Below are positions 8,204 through 17,390 of a DNA stretch of 64,000 nt, one piece after another. A program made the translations under genes and the position numbers. The DNA lies in contig NZ_CP046052.1 of NCBI RefSeq assembly GCF_004802635.2, forward strand, positions 930,001 to 994,000, given 5' to 3'. The notes beneath the pieces are model-generated. The model did not search any database. It was not told the origin of the DNA and was given only the letters and a program-made list of their open reading frames with translations. Within the stretch, counting starts at the first letter, position 1, and every line of letters begins with the position of its first letter. This DNA is from Methylocystis heyeri (GTDB taxonomy: Bacteria; Pseudomonadota; Alphaproteobacteria; Rhizobiales; Beijerinckiaceae).

Positions 8204-9934
8204 TCAGTTCTTCGTGGCGAAGCAGGAGAAGCCCGACCGTTTCAGCGCCTTGCAGGCGGCTTCGGCGGATTGTTCCTCGAGTCCCGCGAAGCGCGCGCGG
8301 TAAAGGGTTTCATGTCCCTTCTGCACCTTCTCGGTGAAACCCTTCGCGCCGGCCGGAAGCGCGTGGCCCTGGGTGCGCGCCCGGCTCAGCAGCTCGCTCG
8401 CCTTGCCCGCATCGTCGGTGGCGCCGAGCTGGATCATCCAGCCCGAATGCGAAGGACGCCCGGCGTCCCATTTTGCGACCTGAGAGGCCTCTGTGTGCTT
8501 CACCGAGGAAGGCGTCGTGGCGGCGGCCGCTTCGTGACGGCTGGTCTTGCTCCCTGAGGCGTGAGAGGTCGAGCCGTCTGCGACGACCGCGGCCGCCGCG
8601 CGGGCGCGCTCGGCGCTGCGCGATTTGCGATTGTCCTTGGTTTCCGCATGTTTCTGGACGCCGGAAACAAAGGCCGGCCGCGGCTTTTCTTCCTGCTGCA
8701 CGCCGGGAATGGCCGCCGGCGGTACGACGGGGGCCGCAAGCTGGGCGACCCTGGCTCCGCGCTGCCCGCGGGAGGGAGTCGCCGGTTCTTCTTCCTCGAC
8801 GGCGGATGCGACTTCTGCGCGAGCGGGCTCCGGCTGTGCGGCCGGCAGGGTTTCGGCGACCGCAGGGCGCAGCGCGGGGGCCGCTTCGGCGACCGTCTCG
8901 CGCTCGGCGGGAGCCTCTTCGTTGATGGCCCGGGCGGTGCGGACGGCCGAGCCCTCGTCGATGTGATCCTCGATCAGATTGGCCATCAGGCGGTCGCGCG
9001 CGCCGGCGGTTTTTCCGCCGAGCACCACTGCGACGATGTGATGGCGGTCGCGCCGGACGGAGGTCAGCAGATTGAAGCCGGAGGCCTGGGTATAGCCGGT
9101 CTTGATGCCGTCCATGCCCTCGATGCGGCCCAGCAGGTGGTTGTGATTGCGATGCACCGCGCCGTTGTAGGCGAAGGAATGGGTCGAGAAGTAGCGATAG
9201 TAGCGCGGAAACCGGTCCTGGATGGCGCGGCCGAGCACGGCGAGGTCGTGCGCGGTGGTGATCTGCTCGCTGTTGGGCAGGCCAGAGGCGTTGGCGAAAT
9301 GCGTGCCGTGCATGCCGAGGGCGTGAGCCTTGCCGGTCATCATCTGGGCGAAGGTCTCTTCGTCGCCCCCGATGTTTTCCGCGATGGCCACGGCGATGTC
9401 GTTGGCCGATTTGGTCACGACGGCCTTGATGGCGTTTTCGACGTCGATCGTCTCGCCGGGCGCGAGGCCGAGCTTCGAAGGCGCTTGGGCCGCCGCGTGG
9501 GAGGAGACCATCAAGGGGGAGTCGAGCCGCAGCCGACCCTTCTCCAGCTGCTCGAACAGCAGGTAGAGCGTCATGACCTTGGTGACCGAGGCGGGATGAC
9601 GCGGCTGGTTTTCGTTCAGCGCATAGATCGTGCGGCCGCTGTTGCCGTCGACCACGATCGCGGCGACTCCGGCAGGGGAAACCATCTCGCCGCCGCCCTG
9701 ATCCGCGGTCGCGTAGTGGCTCCGATGACGCCCGTGGCGCCTCAGCGACGCATGTCGCGCCCCATGCCGGAAATGGGCGTAATAGGTGACCACATGCCGG
9801 CTATGGGAGTGATGGTAATGGCGCCGAGCCTCCGCCGGCAAAGCGAAGACCACGGCGACTAGGACGCTGGCCAAAAGCGCAAGCCAGCCGGTTTTCCAGT
9901 CCCGAACACGCACGCTTGAACCTGACATTGCCAT
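8204..9934 (-). CDS. D-alanyl-D-alanine carboxypeptidase with His-rich segment and SPOR domain
   Basis: This 576-residue low-molecular-weight penicillin-binding protein trims the terminal D-Ala of peptidoglycan stem peptides in the periplasm. A signal peptide (residues 1-36) ends in PAEA. The catalytic motifs are SVTK at 116-119, SAN in TKSANDIAVA, and KTG in DGIKTGYTQ. The C-terminal 80 residues (GWMIQLGATDD onward) form a SPOR domain, which binds denuded septal glycan. Between signal and enzyme, residues 39-73 are unusually rich in His and Arg (about a dozen His), and a long Ala/Glu-rich linker precedes SPOR. The start is one of two ATGs three bases apart in frame, 9934 and 9928. Confidence 0.9.
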   Translation of the reverse strand: MAMSGSSVRVRDWKTGWLALLASVLVAVVFALPAEARRHYHHSHSRHVVTYYAHFRHGARHASLRRHGRHRSHYATADQGGGEMVSPAGVAAIVVDGNSGRTIYALNENQPRHPASVTKVMTLYLLFEQLEKGRLRLDSPLMVSSHAAAQAPSKLGLAPGETIDVENAIKAVVTKSANDIAVAIAENIGGDEETFAQMMTGKAHALGMHGTHFANASGLPNSEQITTAHDLAVLGRAIQDRFPRYYRYFSTHSFAYNGAVHRNHNHLLGRIEGMDGIKTGYTQASGFNLLTSVRRDRHHIVAVVLGGKTAGARDRLMANLIEDHIDEGSAVRTARAINEEAPAERETVAEAAPALRPAVAETLPAAQPEPARAEVASAVEEEEPATPSRGQRGARVAQLAAPVVPPAAIPGVQQEEKPRPAFVSGVQKHAETKDNRKSRSAERARAAAAVVADGSTSHASGSKTSRHEAAAATTPSSVKHTEASQVAKWDAGRPSHSGWMIQLGATDDAGKASELLSRARTQGHALPAGAKGFTEKVQKGHETLYRARFAGLEEQSAEAACKALKRSGFSCFATKN

Positions 9935-10099
9935 TGTTACTCGCCCACAAGTCTGCACAGCAACCTTGTCCGGAATTCGGCCGCAGCCGCGCCGGAGCGT
10001 TACCAAAACATCACAGTTAACCACGATAGGGGAACTCGGTTACTCAGGGGTTAAGCGAGTCCGGCGAAATGCAGTCCTTTTTGCGACGCAACATGAGAC

Positions 10100-10129
10100 T
10101 TGACAGTTTATGTTGCGGTGCGATATAAG
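10100..10129 (+). promoter_or_regulatory. probable housekeeping promoter of the phasin gene
   Basis: A perfect -35 box TTGACA (10100-10105) is followed after 17-18 bases by an ATATAA/TATAAG -10 box (10123-10129). Transcription would begin near 10136, giving an untranslated leader of roughly 80 bases before the phasin ATG at 10215. This is unusually close to consensus for an alphaproteobacterium, consistent with a strongly expressed granule protein. Confidence 0.7.
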
Positions 10130-10214
10130 CAGGGACGTTAACAGTGCGCGCCTCGCCGCCGCCAAAGGGTGGTGTTCAATCCCTGCGGCGCGCCGTAAAC
10201 CAAGGACGTTACCA

Positions 10215-10553
10215 ATGGTCGCCACTTTCGAAAGCGTGCAGCAGTTCGGCAAGGAGCAGTTGGAAGCCTTCACCACCGCGACCGACGCCATCACCAAGGG
10301 CTGGCAAGGCATCGCCACCGAGACGACCGACTACTCGAAGAAGTCTTTTGAAAAGACCCGCGAATTGGCCGAGAAGCTGATCGGCGTGAAGAAGATCGAC
10401 GAAGCCATCGCTCTTCAGTCCGAGTTCGCCAAGTCCTCCTATGAGGAATTCGTCGCCGAATCCACCAAGCTCGGCGAGCTTTATACTGCGCTTGCGAAGG
10501 AAGTCTTCAAGCCGATCGAGAGCGCGGCCAAGGTTTTCACGCCTTCCGCGTAA
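10215..10553 (+). CDS. phasin family protein
   Basis: This 112-residue protein belongs to the Phasin_2 family, small amphipathic helical proteins that coat polyhydroxybutyrate granules. Visible features are the N-terminal FESVQQFGKEQLEAFTTATD segment, the central YSKKSFEKTRELAEKLIGVK and the family-typical SEFAKSSYEEFVAESTKLGELY, with no signal peptide. The start ATG follows AAGGACG. It has its own strong promoter and is closed by a hairpin terminator, so it is probably monocistronic and abundant. Confidence 0.9.
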   Translation: MVATFESVQQFGKEQLEAFTTATDAITKGWQGIATETTDYSKKSFEKTRELAEKLIGVKKIDEAIALQSEFAKSSYEEFVAESTKLGELYTALAKEVFKPIESAAKVFTPSA

Positions 10554-10574
10554 GCGCCTGAAGCCTTGCGTCCT

Positions 10575-10611
10575 AAAGCCTGGCGTGGACCCATGGTCCT
10601 GCTGGGCTTTT
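10575..10611 (+). terminator. Rho-independent terminator of the phasin gene
   Basis: The arms AAAGCC (10575-10580) and GGCTTT (10605-10610), with inner arms GGACC (10587-10591) and GGTCC (10595-10599), form a two-part hairpin that runs into a short T tract. It sits about 20 bases after the phasin stop codon. Confidence 0.6.
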
Positions 10612-10792
10612 CGGCGTCCGATCCTCGCTGGAGCGTTGTTGGCGCGCAGGCCTTGCGCATTCCGCCTGCGCGCGCCCAAAGCCTCGACAGGCGCAAAGGC
10701 TCGGTATATTCCGGACTACCGCCAAAGCGCCGCGCGGGCGAAAAACAGAGCCTTGCCGCTGCGCCGCATGCGCCGGACTGGAGAAATGTGAA

Positions 10793-11512
10793 GTGTCGGA
10801 ATTTTTCCGCTCTCCGCTGTCTGCGGAAGCCCTGGAGCAGCTTTACTATCTTCATGACGGCGTGGGAATAATCGGTCCCATAACGGGTGCGAAGCTCAAG
10901 GAAATGATCGAGAGCGGGGCGGTCGCCAGAGGCTCGAACGTCAACCTCGTCGGCGCGCCGGGCTGGACGCCGCTCGATCAGACCGGGTTTATCGCATTCC
11001 TCAAAGGGGATGGTCCCGAGAACCGCGCCGCTCCCATCTCCAGCGTCCCGCTGTCGGGCGCGAGATCGAGCGCGCCGCGTTATGCGGGTTTCTGGATCAG
11101 GCTCGGCGCATATGCGATCGATTACGCCTTGACCGTGCTGCTGGTGGGCCTCGCGGGCGCGATTTTCGCCATCGTCTCGGTTTCGTTTTTCGGGGCCGAC
11201 AGAACCGAAGCCTTCCTCAACGAGAATTCCCTCGTCGTCGACCTCATCGGCACGGTTATCGCGCTCGGCTATTGTGGATATTTTTGCGGCGGTCCCTGGC
11301 AGGCGACGCCGGGAAAGCGGATCTGCGGCATTCATATCGTCAGGACCGACGGGAAGCGCCTCGACGCGCCCTTCGCGATCCTTCGCAATTTTGGCTATCT
11401 GGCGTCGAGCCTGCCGCTGTTCTTCGGCTTCCTGATGATCTTCTGGACCGATGAAAGCAAGGCGCTGCACGATATGATCCTCGGCACGCGGGTCGTCTAC
11501 GGAAAGCTGTGA
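10793..11512 (+). CDS. GYF_2 + RDD domain membrane protein
   Basis: The 239-residue protein combines an N-terminal GYF_2 domain (LYYLHDGVGIIGPITGAKL to GWTPL, residues 17-61), which in other proteins binds proline-rich peptides, with an RDD membrane domain. The RDD part begins APRYAGFWIRLGAYAIDY, has three predicted membrane segments and the conserved GKRICGIHIVRTDG loop, and ends LHDMILGTRVVY. The start is GTG 10793, soon after GGAGAAATG. The substrate or role of RDD proteins is mostly unknown; ion or solute exchange has been shown for some. It is followed by dnaE in the same direction. Confidence 0.85.
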   Translation: MSEFFRSPLSAEALEQLYYLHDGVGIIGPITGAKLKEMIESGAVARGSNVNLVGAPGWTPLDQTGFIAFLKGDGPENRAAPISSVPLSGARSSAPRYAGFWIRLGAYAIDYALTVLLVGLAGAIFAIVSVSFFGADRTEAFLNENSLVVDLIGTVIALGYCGYFCGGPWQATPGKRICGIHIVRTDGKRLDAPFAILRNFGYLASSLPLFFGFLMIFWTDESKALHDMILGTRVVYGKL

Positions 11513-11519
11513 TTCATCG

Positions 11520-11538
11520 CTTTCGCGACTCGCGAAAG
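11520..11538. other. perfect short hairpin ahead of dnaE
   Basis: CTTTCGCG (11520-11527) and CGCGAAAG (11531-11538) form a perfect 8-bp stem with a 3-base loop between the RDD gene and dnaE. No T run follows, so it is not an obvious terminator; it may be an RNA processing signal or a palindromic operator. Confidence 0.4.
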
Positions 11539-11565
11539 AGCGGGGCGCCGGTCTAGACTGGGGTC

Positions 11566-14500
11566 ATGCTGAACGCGGATCCCGGTTTCGTCCATCTTCA
11601 TGTTCATACGGCGTTTTCGCTGCGCGAAGGCGCCCTGACCATTGGTCAGCTGATCAAGCTCGCCGAGCATGACGCTCAGCCGGCCCTGAGCGTCGCCGAC
11701 ACCAATAATCTGTTCGCCGCGCTCGAATTTTCCGACAAGGCCTACAAGGCCGGGATTCAGAGCATCCCGGCGGCCCAGCTCACGGTCGATTTCGCGGACG
11801 GCCGAAGCCAGCTTCGCGAAGCGGGCCTCGGCCATATCGTCCTGCTCGCCCAGACCGAGGCGGGTTACAAGAACTTGATGAAGCTGTGCTCGCGCGCCTA
11901 TCTCGGCGCCGAGCCGGGCGATGCGCCCAGCGTTTCCATTGCAGACCTCGCCGAGTCTAGCGGCGACCTCATCGTCCTGACCGGCGGCGCGGAAGGGGCC
12001 CTGGACAGGCTGCTCGCGAAATCCCAGGGCGATATCGCCGCGCAGCGGCTGGAAGTTCTGGAGAAGCTCTTTCCTGACCGCCTTTATGTCGAGATCCAGC
12101 GCCACAACACCGCCGCCGAGCGGGAGGTCGAGGCGCAGCTGCTGGACTTCGCCTATCGGCGGGGACTTCCTCTGGTGGCGAGCAACGAGCCGTTCTTCGC
12201 CACGGCGGGAGACTTCGAGGCCCATGACGCGCTCCTGTGCATAGCAGAAGGAACGGTCACGAGCGTCGCAGAGCGGCGCCGGTTGACTCCGGCGCATTAT
12301 TTCAAGACCCGCGCCGAGATGCTGGAGCTGTTCGCCGATCTTCCCGAGGCGACGCAGAACAGCGTCGAGATCGCCCGCCGCTGCTCGTTCCGGCCCCGCG
12401 CGCGGGGACCGATCATGCCGCGTTTCATTCGCGAGGCCCCCGAGGGCGTCGACCTGTCTCTGGACGAGATCGAGGCGCGCGAGCTGCGCCGCCAGGCGGA
12501 GGAGGGGCTGGAGGCGCGTCTTGCGACGACCGGCCCGGCGCCTGGCCTCACCCGCGACGACTACGTCAAGCGCCTCGAGGTGGAGCTCGGCGTCATCGAG
12601 AAGATGCGCTTTCCGGGCTACTTCCTGATCGTCTCGGACTTCATCAAACACGCGAAGTCGAAGGACATTCCGGTGGGGCCGGGGCGCGGATCCGGCGCAG
12701 GATCCCTTGTGGCCTATGCACTTACGATCACCGATCTCGACCCCTTGCGGTTCAGTCTCTTCTTCGAGCGCTTTCTCAACCCCGAGCGCAACTCGATGCC
12801 CGACTTCGACGTCGATTTCTGCCAGAGCCGGCGGGGCGAGGTCATCGAATATGTGAGGAGCCGCTATGGGGCCGATCGGGTGGCCCAGATCATCACCTTC
12901 GGTTCCTTTCTGGCGCGGGGCGTGCTGCGAAGCGTCGGCCGCGTGCTGGAAATGCCGCTGGGGCAGGTGGACAAGCTCGCCAAGCTGGTGCCGCAGAATC
13001 CGGCCAAGCCGGTGACCCTCGCGGAGGCCCTGGCCAGCGAGCAGAAGCTTCGCGAAGCGGCCGACGAGGACGAGCGCGTGGCGCGTCTTTTCAAGGTCGC
13101 CGGGTCGCTGGAAGGGCTCTATTCGAACGCCTCCACCCATGCCGCCGGCATCGTGATCGCAGATCAACCATTACATGAGGTAATGCCGCTATATCGCGAT
13201 CCCAAATCAGAAATGCCGGTAACCCAGTTCAACATGAAGTGGGTCGAACCCGGCGGTTTGGTGAAGTTCGACTTCCTTGGATTGAAGACCCTCACGGTGC
13301 TTTCGACGGCCTCCGCTCTGGTGCGCCGGCGCGACCCCGGCTTCGATCTCGCGCGCGTGCCGCTGGACGACGCCGAGACCTATCAGATGCTGGGTCGCGG
13401 CGAGACTGTGGGCGTGTTCCAGCTCGAAAGCGCGGGCATGCGCAAGGCGCTGGTGGAGATGCACGCCGACCGTTTCGAGGACATCATCGCTCTGGTGGCG
13501 CTCTACCGTCCCGGCCCTATGGCGAACATCCCGACCTATTGCGCGGTCAAACTCGGCGACGAGGAGCCCGACTATCTCCACCCCCTGATCGAGCCGGTCC
13601 TGAAGGAGACCTTCGGGGTCATCATCTATCAGGAGCAGGTCATGCAGATCGCGCAGATCCTGTCCGGCTACTCGCTCGGCGAGGCCGACAATCTGCGCCG
13701 CGCCATGGGCAAGAAGATCAAGGCCGAGATGGACGCCCAGCGCGACCGCTTCGTGATCGGCGCCGTGGAGCGGGGGCTGGCGAAGGAAAAAGCCAACGAG
13801 ATTTTCGATCTTCTGGCCAAATTCGCAGACTACGGCTTCAACAAGAGCCACGCCGCGGCCTATGCGCTGATCGCCTATCAGACCGCCTGGTTCAAGGCCC
13901 ATTATGCAACCGAGTTCATCGCCGCTTCGATGACCTTCGATATGAGCAACACCGACAAGCTGGCCGAATTCCGCCAGGAGGCGCAGCGGCTGGGGATCAA
14001 TGTGGAGCCGCCGTCGGTTTCGCGGTCGGGAGCGGATTTCGACGTGGCGCCGGGCCCGGACGGCAAGCTCGCGATCCGATACGCCCTCGCGGCCATCAAG
14101 GGGGTCGGCGACGGGCAGGCGGCTTCGATCGTCGCCGCGCGGGGCGACCGGCCCTTTTCCTCCCTCGCGGATTTCGCATGCCGGATAAACCCGCGCGAGG
14201 TGAACAAGAAGGTTCTGGAAAATCTCGCCTGCTGCGGCGCCTTCGACCAGCTCGATCCGAACCGGGCCAAGGTCTTCGCCGGCATAGAGACCATCCTCGC
14301 CAGCGCCAACCGGCACGCCGACGAGCGCTCGCTGGGCCAGAACGCGCTGTTCGGCGCCGACGACAAGGAAGAACTCGCGCTTCCAAAAGCCGCGCCCTGG
14401 ACCGCCGCCGAGCTGCTGCGGCGGGAATTCGAGGCGGCCGGGTTCTTCCTTTCCGGCCACCCGCTCGACGCCTATCGCAGCGTCATGGGGCGGATGCGGC

Positions 14501-15027
14501 TGCAGCGCTGGAGCGAATTTTCGGCCTCGGTGAAGCGCGGCGCGTCCGCGGGCCGTCTCGCTGCGGTGGTGCTGGACCGCGCCGAACGCCGCACCAAATC
14601 GGGTTCGAAAATGGGCATTGTCCAGCTCTCGGACGAATCCGGGCAATATGAAGCCATATTGTTCCAGGAGGGCCTCACCCAATATCGCGACCTGCTGGAG
14701 AAAGGCGCCGCGGTGCTGCTGACGCTTTCCGCCAATGTCGAGGGCGACGACGTTCGCGCCCGGATCGTGGCGGCCGAGCCGCTCGCCGCCGCGGCGGCGC
14801 GGGAGCAGAAGGGCCTGCGCATATTCCTGCGCGACGCAGAGCCGCTGGACCGCATCAAGTCCGGGCTGTCGTCGGGCAGGGGGGCTGGCGAGGTCATGCT
14901 CGTCGTGATGCGAGAAGCCGCGGGGGAAGAAATCGAGATCAAGCTGCCCGGAGGTTATCCGGTCAATGCGGAAATCGCCGGCGCGCTGAAAACGATCCCC
15001 GGCGTCGTCGCCGTCGAGCATATTTGA
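11566..15027 (+). CDS. dnaE: DNA polymerase III alpha subunit
   Basis: This is the replicative polymerase catalytic subunit, 1153 residues, the normal DnaE1 length. In order it shows an N-terminal PHP domain (FVHLHVHTAFSLREG), the C-family polymerase core, the helix-hairpin-helix region and a C-terminal OB fold. Two catalytic aspartates are in PDFDVDFC near residue 412, and the active-site region PVGPGRGSGAGSLVAYAL precedes them. The PHP metal site is incomplete (ADTNNL where active PHP domains carry TDHGN), so proofreading there is probably lost and would rely on a separate epsilon subunit. The start follows a GGGG-type ribosome site. Confidence 0.95.
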   Translation: MLNADPGFVHLHVHTAFSLREGALTIGQLIKLAEHDAQPALSVADTNNLFAALEFSDKAYKAGIQSIPAAQLTVDFADGRSQLREAGLGHIVLLAQTEAGYKNLMKLCSRAYLGAEPGDAPSVSIADLAESSGDLIVLTGGAEGALDRLLAKSQGDIAAQRLEVLEKLFPDRLYVEIQRHNTAAEREVEAQLLDFAYRRGLPLVASNEPFFATAGDFEAHDALLCIAEGTVTSVAERRRLTPAHYFKTRAEMLELFADLPEATQNSVEIARRCSFRPRARGPIMPRFIREAPEGVDLSLDEIEARELRRQAEEGLEARLATTGPAPGLTRDDYVKRLEVELGVIEKMRFPGYFLIVSDFIKHAKSKDIPVGPGRGSGAGSLVAYALTITDLDPLRFSLFFERFLNPERNSMPDFDVDFCQSRRGEVIEYVRSRYGADRVAQIITFGSFLARGVLRSVGRVLEMPLGQVDKLAKLVPQNPAKPVTLAEALASEQKLREAADEDERVARLFKVAGSLEGLYSNASTHAAGIVIADQPLHEVMPLYRDPKSEMPVTQFNMKWVEPGGLVKFDFLGLKTLTVLSTASALVRRRDPGFDLARVPLDDAETYQMLGRGETVGVFQLESAGMRKALVEMHADRFEDIIALVALYRPGPMANIPTYCAVKLGDEEPDYLHPLIEPVLKETFGVIIYQEQVMQIAQILSGYSLGEADNLRRAMGKKIKAEMDAQRDRFVIGAVERGLAKEKANEIFDLLAKFADYGFNKSHAAAYALIAYQTAWFKAHYATEFIAASMTFDMSNTDKLAEFRQEAQRLGINVEPPSVSRSGADFDVAPGPDGKLAIRYALAAIKGVGDGQAASIVAARGDRPFSSLADFACRINPREVNKKVLENLACCGAFDQLDPNRAKVFAGIETILASANRHADERSLGQNALFGADDKEELALPKAAPWTAAELLRREFEAAGFFLSGHPLDAYRSVMGRMRLQRWSEFSASVKRGASAGRLAAVVLDRAERRTKSGSKMGIVQLSDESGQYEAILFQEGLTQYRDLLEKGAAVLLTLSANVEGDDVRARIVAAEPLAAAAAREQKGLRIFLRDAEPLDRIKSGLSSGRGAGEVMLVVMREAAGEEIEIKLPGGYPVNAEIAGALKTIPGVVAVEHI

Positions 15028-15374
15028 CGCTGTGAAGAAAAAGCCGTCTCCGCTTTCGCAGGACGCGGGATGCCGGGCTTTCGGCGCGGTCGTTCTCCGG
15101 CGCAGCCCGGGCGCGGGCGGCTGCGTTCGGCCGCCGGTAAGGTCTCGCCAACCATAAATCGTAACATTTTGAAAATACTCGTTTATATGAATTAACCATA
15201 AAAGCGGCCGGGGTGTGGTGTTTAAATCCGGGCGTTTTGTGGTTTCTTAACCATGAGGACGGGCGGACGCGCTTGGCCCACCCGGCCTGCCTGAACCGCG
15301 GGTCTGCATTGCTCCTCGCAAATTGTTCCGCGTGCGCTTAATATCGGTCGATCTTTCTTCCTGGACACGCTCCC
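15028..15374. other. intergenic region dnaE-lipA
   Basis: This 347-base gap has a GC-rich half followed by a markedly AT-rich block (about 15150-15205) containing stretches such as TTTATATGAATTAACC, which is a plausible promoter zone for lipA. I see no open frame with coding character, no tRNA and no clear terminator. Confidence 0.5.
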
Positions 15375-16373
15375 ATGCCTGTGCAGATCGATCTCCTGAA
15401 CGACGACCCGCGGCGGCGCGCGACCGAAAACGCCAGAGCGGAGAGGCATCCGGAAAAGGCGCATCGCCCCGATCAGCCCGTGGCCCGCAAGCCGGCCTGG
15501 ATAAGGGTTAGGGCCCCGGGTTCGGCCTTGTGGCGGGAAACCGGCGAATTGCTGAAAACGAGCGGCCTCGCCACTGTGTGCCAGGAGGCGGCCTGTCCCA
15601 ACATCGGCGAATGCTGGGAGAAAAAGCACGCCACATTCATGATCATGGGCGAGGTGTGCACGCGCGCCTGCGCCTTCTGCAATGTCGCCACCGGTCTGCC
15701 CGCGCCGCTCGATCCGACCGAACCGGAAAGAGTGGCCGAGGCGACCAGCGCTCTCGGCCTCCGCCATGTCGTCGTGACCTCCGTGGACCGCGACGATCTT
15801 CCCGACGGCGGCGCGGCGCATTTCGCACGCACGGTCGAGGCGATCCGCCGTCGGTGTCCTTCGACGACGATAGAAATCCTCACGCCCGACTTCCTGCGCA
15901 AGGACGGCGCGCTTGAAACCGTGGTCTCAGCCCCTCCCGACGTCTTCAACCACAATCTGGAGACCGTGCCCGGGCTCTATCCGACGGTTCGGCCCGGCGC
16001 GCGCTATTTCCATTCACTGCGGCTTCTGCAGCGGGCCAAGGAACTCAATCCCGATATCGTCACCAAGTCGGGGCTGATGGTCGGCCTCGGGGAAAAACGC
16101 AACGAGGTCTCCCAGGCGATGGACGATCTGCGCAGCGCGGAGGTCGATTTCCTCACCATCGGCCAGTATCTGCAGCCGACGCGCAAGCATCATCAGGTGG
16201 TCGAATTCGTCACGCCGGAGGCTTTCAAAGCCTATGAGGCCCTGGCCTATGCCAAGGGCTTCGAGATGGTGGCGGCTTCGCCGCTCACCCGCTCCTCGCA
16301 TCACGCCGGCTCCGATTTCGAGAGGTTGAGACGAAAGCGGATGGATTCGAAGTCGAGCCTGACACAGGCCTGA
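15375..16373 (+). CDS. lipA: lipoyl synthase
   Basis: This radical-SAM enzyme inserts two sulfurs into protein-bound octanoyl groups to make lipoate for pyruvate and 2-oxoglutarate dehydrogenases. The 332-residue protein has both clusters. The auxiliary cluster C-x4-C-x5-C lies in [14 protein letters not shown] and the radical-SAM C-x3-C-x2-C in CTRACAFCN. The C-terminal auxiliary-cluster serine motif is RSSHHAG (usually RSSYHA). In relatives, lipA is followed directly by a RatA/Coq10-like gene and cinA; here a two-component system lies between. Confidence 0.95.
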   Translation: MPVQIDLLNDDPRRRATENARAERHPEKAHRPDQPVARKPAWIRVRAPGSALWRETGELLKTSGLATVCQEAACPNIGECWEKKHATFMIMGEVCTRACAFCNVATGLPAPLDPTEPERVAEATSALGLRHVVVTSVDRDDLPDGGAAHFARTVEAIRRRCPSTTIEILTPDFLRKDGALETVVSAPPDVFNHNLETVPGLYPTVRPGARYFHSLRLLQRAKELNPDIVTKSGLMVGLGEKRNEVSQAMDDLRSAEVDFLTIGQYLQPTRKHHQVVEFVTPEAFKAYEALAYAKGFEMVAASPLTRSSHHAGSDFERLRRKRMDSKSSLTQA

Positions 16374-16706
16374 GTGAGTCTGCATCTCGGCGTGTACTGC
16401 GTCGTCGATGCAAGCATACATTCTGGCCTGTATAACGTTACGCGAAGATTGCACCGCGCTAATACGAGGCGAGACGACGGATGTAGTTTTATTCACTTGC
16501 GCCTATACTGGGCCGCATATTAGAAAAGTTGCGTTGAAGGCGGCTGCGGCTGGGCTCTCGGCCGGGCCGTGCGAACCTTTTCTGTCATCTTGAACAAGGG
16601 CCGCGAGCCGGGTTCGGGGAGGCGCGCCGCGCCGCTCCGGTTTTGGCCGAGGCCTACGGCGGCGGGCGCCTTTGCCTCGCGCGCCGGCAAGGCGGGCTTG
16701 AACATA
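16374..16706. other. intergenic region before the two-component system
   Basis: This 333-base stretch has no frame with coding character. Around 16480-16535 it is AT-richer and may hold the promoter of the response regulator at 16707. The region marks the left edge of the DNA that separates lipA from the ratA-like gene. Confidence 0.4.
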
Positions 16707-17390
16707 ATGCGCATTCTCGTTGTCGAAGACGAAGTGGAACTCGCGCGGCTCATCGCCGACCGGCTCGAGCGGAGCGGTTTCGAGGTCAAGCTGGCGCCGA
16801 CGCTCAGGGACGCCAGGGACGCGCTCGCAGCCGGGTCCTACTCTCTCGCCCTGCTCGACAGGCGGCTCCCGGACGGAGACAGCGTCTCGCTGATCCCCGA
16901 TTTACGCCGGTCTCACACCGGGGTGAGGGTCATCATGCTCACGGCCCTGGACACCGTGGCGGACAAGATCGCCGGCCTCGACAGCGGCGCCGACGATTAC
17001 CTGACCAAGCCGTTCGACATCAACGAGCTGCTGGCGCGGATCAGGGCCAACCTCAGGCGCAGCGGAGAAGGCTCCGCGGAGCCTCCCATCACGGTCGGCG
17101 CTCTGTCCTTCGATCTGCGCTCGCGCGAGGTCAATGTGCATGGGCGGCCCATGGTTCTGCATCGCCGCGAATTGGCCTTGCTCGACGCTCTCATCCGTCG
17201 GGACGGGCGCGCGACGCCTCGGGAAACCCTGCTGGAGGAAGTCTATGCCGGCGAGGAGGAGGGGTTTCAGTCCAATGCTCTGGACGCGCTGGTGTCGAGG
17301 CTGCGCAAGCATCTCAACGAGAATGAAGCGGGGGTGGTGATCCATCCCATCCGCGGAATCGGCTATATGCTCGCCAAAGCGCAGCCGTGA
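16707..17390 (+). CDS. OmpR-family response regulator
   Basis: This 227-residue regulator has a receiver domain (MRILVVEDE; phospho-acceptor Asp51 in LALLDRRLPDG; YLTKPFD lysine) and a C-terminal winged-helix DNA-binding domain ending ALDALVSRLRKHLNE and IRGIGYML. It is closest in pattern to the QseB/TctD branch. The ATG at 16707 begins exactly at the receiver, although an upstream in-frame extension is open. The stop codon overlaps the GTG of the sensor kinase by four bases, so the two are translationally coupled. The target genes are unknown. Confidence 0.9.
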   Translation: MRILVVEDEVELARLIADRLERSGFEVKLAPTLRDARDALAAGSYSLALLDRRLPDGDSVSLIPDLRRSHTGVRVIMLTALDTVADKIAGLDSGADDYLTKPFDINELLARIRANLRRSGEGSAEPPITVGALSFDLRSREVNVHGRPMVLHRRELALLDALIRRDGRATPRETLLEEVYAGEEEGFQSNALDALVSRLRKHLNENEAGVVIHPIRGIGYMLAKAQP

